Source: Lachnospiraceae bacterium UBA7050
GTDB taxonomy: Bacteria > Bacillota > Clostridia > Lachnospirales > Lachnospiraceae
NCBI GenBank assembly: GCA_002493905.1
Contig: DLAJ01000011.1
Location: forward strand, 62,849 to 87,501
Length of the DNA: 24,653 nt
Direction of reading: 5' to 3'
In this document: piece after piece, positions 22,872 to 24,653 of the stretch
Position numbering within the stretch: position 1 is the stretch's first letter
How the letters are laid out: the number at the start of each line of letters is the position of its first letter
The notes under the pieces: generated by a model
Told to the model about the DNA's origin: nothing
The model's database searches: none
The model's input: only the letters and a program-made list of their open reading frames with translations
Translations under genes and position numbers: made by a program

Positions 22872-24599
22872 ATGGGTTACATGGAGCAGTATCAGTTTTG
22901 GTGTGAGGATTCTTATTTTGATGCGGAGACCAAAGCGGAGCTTGCGGCGATCAAGGATAATGCCGCAGAGATCGAGGATCGTTTTTACAAGGACTTAGAG
23001 TTCGGAACGGGCGGACTGCGCGGCGTCATCGGTGCGGGAACAAACCGGATGAACATATATACTGTACGCAAAGCGACGCAGGGGCTTGCAAATTACATTA
23101 TTGAAAATAACGGACAGGATAAGGGTATTGCGATCGCTTATGATTCCCGCTTCATGTCCCCGGAATTTGCAGATGAGGCGGCGTTATGCATGGCGGCAAA
23201 CGGCATTAAGGCGTATGTGTTTGAATCGCTCCGCCCGACGCCGGAGCTTTCGTTTGCGCTCCGCACACTCGGCTGCATTTCCGGTATTGTCATTACGGCG
23301 AGCCATAACCCGCCCGAATATAACGGCTATAAAGTTTACTGGGAGGACGGCGCCCAGATCACTGCACCGAAGGATAAGGAGATCATTGAAAAGGTAAAAG
23401 CGGTAACGGACTATCACACCGTAAAGACGATGGACAAGAAGGCGGCTGAGGAAGCCGGGCTTTATAACGTCATCGGCAAAGAGATCGACGATCAGTACAT
23501 GGCAGAGTTAAAGAAGCAGATCATTCATCCCGAGGTGATCAAAGAGGTTGCAGAGGATATCAAGATCGTGTATACGCCGCTGCACGGAACCGGCAATATT
23601 CCGGTGCGCAGAGTGCTTTCCGAGTTAGGCTTCAAGCATGTGTATGTCGTTCCGGAGCAGGAAGACCCGGATCCGAAGTTTACGACGTTAGAGTATCCGA
23701 ATCCGGAGGACCCCAAGGCGTTTACTCTGGCATTAAAGCTTGCGAAGGAAAAGGATGCGGACATTGTACTTGCAACCGACCCGGATGCAGACCGTCTCGG
23801 CATTTACGCAAAGGATGCAAAGACAGGCGAATATGTTTCCTTTACCGGCAATATGAGTGGTATGCTTATTGCGGAATATATCTTAAGAGAGCGTAAGGCG
23901 ACCGGCAAGATGCCGGAAAATCCGGCACTTGTCACGACAATCGTCACGACCAATATGGCGCGGGCGATCGCTGAGGACTACGGATGCAGATTTGTGGAAG
24001 TTCTGACCGGCTTTAAGTTCATTGGTGAGCAGATCAAGCTCTTTGAGCAGACCGGCTCAAACAACTATGTATTCGGCTTGGAGGAGAGCTACGGCTGTCT
24101 GGCAGGCACCCACGCAAGGGATAAAGACGCATGCGTAGCTGTGATGTGCCTGTGTGAGGTTGCCGCATGGTGCAAGAAGCAGGGTATTACCGTCTGGGAT
24201 CAGATGCTGAATATCTATGAGAAGTACGGTTACTATAAAGAAGGACAGTATGCGATCACGTTAAAGGGTATCGACGGCTCCAAGCAGATCGCGGCGATGA
24301 TGGACGGCTTACGTCAGAATCCGCCGAAGGAATTTGGAGGATTAAAGGTATTAAAGCTGCGCGACTATGTGCTTGACAAGGTAACCGATATGGAGACCGG
24401 CGCGGCAGAACCGACCGGACTTCCGAACTCCAACGTGCTCTACTTTGACCTTGAGAACGATTCCTGGTGCTGTGCGCGTCCGTCCGGAACTGAGCCGAAG
24501 ATCAAATTCTATATGGGCGTAAAGGGCGTAAGCCTTGCGGATTCCGACGAGAAGCTGCAGGCTCTGACCGCAGCTGTAAAAGAGAAGATCGGCAAATAA
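22872..24599 (+). CDS. Phosphoglucomutase / phosphomannomutase (alpha-D-phosphohexomutase)
   Basis: Interconverts hexose 6-phosphate and hexose 1-phosphate; glucose-1-phosphate from this reaction is the RfbA substrate, linking it to the locus. This 575-aa cytoplasmic enzyme shows all four active-site segments of the family: phosphoserine loop TASHNP with Ser144, metal-binding DPDADR from Asp303, sugar-binding GLEESYG near 401-407, and phosphate-binding RPSGTEPK (536-543). FGTGGLRGVIGAGTNRMN near the N-terminus is typical of the PgcA-type group, as is the length. AGGAGGG lies seven bases before the ATG. It follows a 101-base AT-rich gap with a possible TATAAA at 22837-22842 but no clear -35, and it ends at a strong terminator. 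Confidence 0.95.
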   Translation: MGYMEQYQFWCEDSYFDAETKAELAAIKDNAAEIEDRFYKDLEFGTGGLRGVIGAGTNRMNIYTVRKATQGLANYIIENNGQDKGIAIAYDSRFMSPEFADEAALCMAANGIKAYVFESLRPTPELSFALRTLGCISGIVITASHNPPEYNGYKVYWEDGAQITAPKDKEIIEKVKAVTDYHTVKTMDKKAAEEAGLYNVIGKEIDDQYMAELKKQIIHPEVIKEVAEDIKIVYTPLHGTGNIPVRRVLSELGFKHVYVVPEQEDPDPKFTTLEYPNPEDPKAFTLALKLAKEKDADIVLATDPDADRLGIYAKDAKTGEYVSFTGNMSGMLIAEYILRERKATGKMPENPALVTTIVTTNMARAIAEDYGCRFVEVLTGFKFIGEQIKLFEQTGSNNYVFGLEESYGCLAGTHARDKDACVAVMCLCEVAAWCKKQGITVWDQMLNIYEKYGYYKEGQYAITLKGIDGSKQIAAMMDGLRQNPPKEFGGLKVLKLRDYVLDKVTDMETGAAEPTGLPNSNVLYFDLENDSWCCARPSGTEPKIKFYMGVKGVSLADSDEKLQALTAAVKEKIGK

Positions 24600-24620
24600 A
24601 TAACTAGTGGTTTGCTATAC

Positions 24621-24653
24621 AAAGAATGCAGTCATTTTTGACTGCATTCTTTT
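24621..24653 (+). terminator. Rho-independent terminator after the phosphosugar mutase gene
   Basis: A perfect 14-bp stem (24621-24634 with 24639-24652), containing GAATGCAGTCA and its complement, closes a TTTT loop and runs into a T tract at the window edge. Confidence 0.9.

Overview
The window looks like a chromosomal segment of a Gram-positive gut-type Clostridia, most likely Lachnospiraceae. The inference rests on moderate GC content, strong AGGAGG-type ribosome sites, dense co-directional genes, Gram-positive cell-surface modules (GH25 lysozyme domains on transmembrane anchors, Big_2 repeats, Thr/Pro-rich linkers) and the style of the glycopolymer genes. No rRNA, tRNA, insertion sequence, phage or CRISPR element was seen.

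Layout. Positions 1-1738 hold two polytopic membrane proteins, the first entering from the left edge. A UDP-glucuronate 4-epimerase (1817-2812) follows and converges on a minus-strand, membrane-anchored SGNH-like protein (2806-3822) that has lost its catalytic Ser. A minus-strand zinc-ribbon protein (4110-4397) with a strong terminator comes next. The divergent region 4398-4694 carries promoters on both strands and a perfect 28-bp palindrome. From 4695 to 22296 everything is on the plus strand: a very large membrane-anchored GH25/Big_2 protein, rfbB, rfbA, a second anchored GH25 protein, rfbC, an ABC-2 export permease (Wzm/TagG type), its ATPase with a C-terminal Wzt-like glycan-binding domain, a small ORF made of 21-nt tandem repeats, a 781-aa methyltransferase-kinase-like protein, and two large multidomain glycosyltransferases. 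A 130-aa protein of unknown function with its own likely promoter, and a phosphoglucomutase/phosphomannomutase with a terminator, close the window.

How the genes work together. The phosphosugar mutase can supply glucose-1-phosphate. RfbA, RfbB and RfbC take it to dTDP-4-keto-L-rhamnose; rfbD is not in the window. The glycosyltransferases build a rhamnose-type glycan in the cytoplasm and the Wzm/Wzt pair exports it. The most interesting reading is that the 781-aa protein is a Gram-positive counterpart of WbdD, the E. coli O9a chain terminator. It has an N-terminal SAM methyltransferase followed by a kinase-like fold with visible catalytic residues, and it lies one small ORF downstream of an ATPase with an extended C-terminal domain, the arrangement in which WbdD caps a chain and Wzt reads the cap. 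The two anchored GH25 proteins probably remodel peptidoglycan at the site of polymer assembly.

A second theme is tandem, in-frame, low-complexity repeats inside several of these genes (54-nt, 21-nt and 39-nt units), which suggests length variation between strains.
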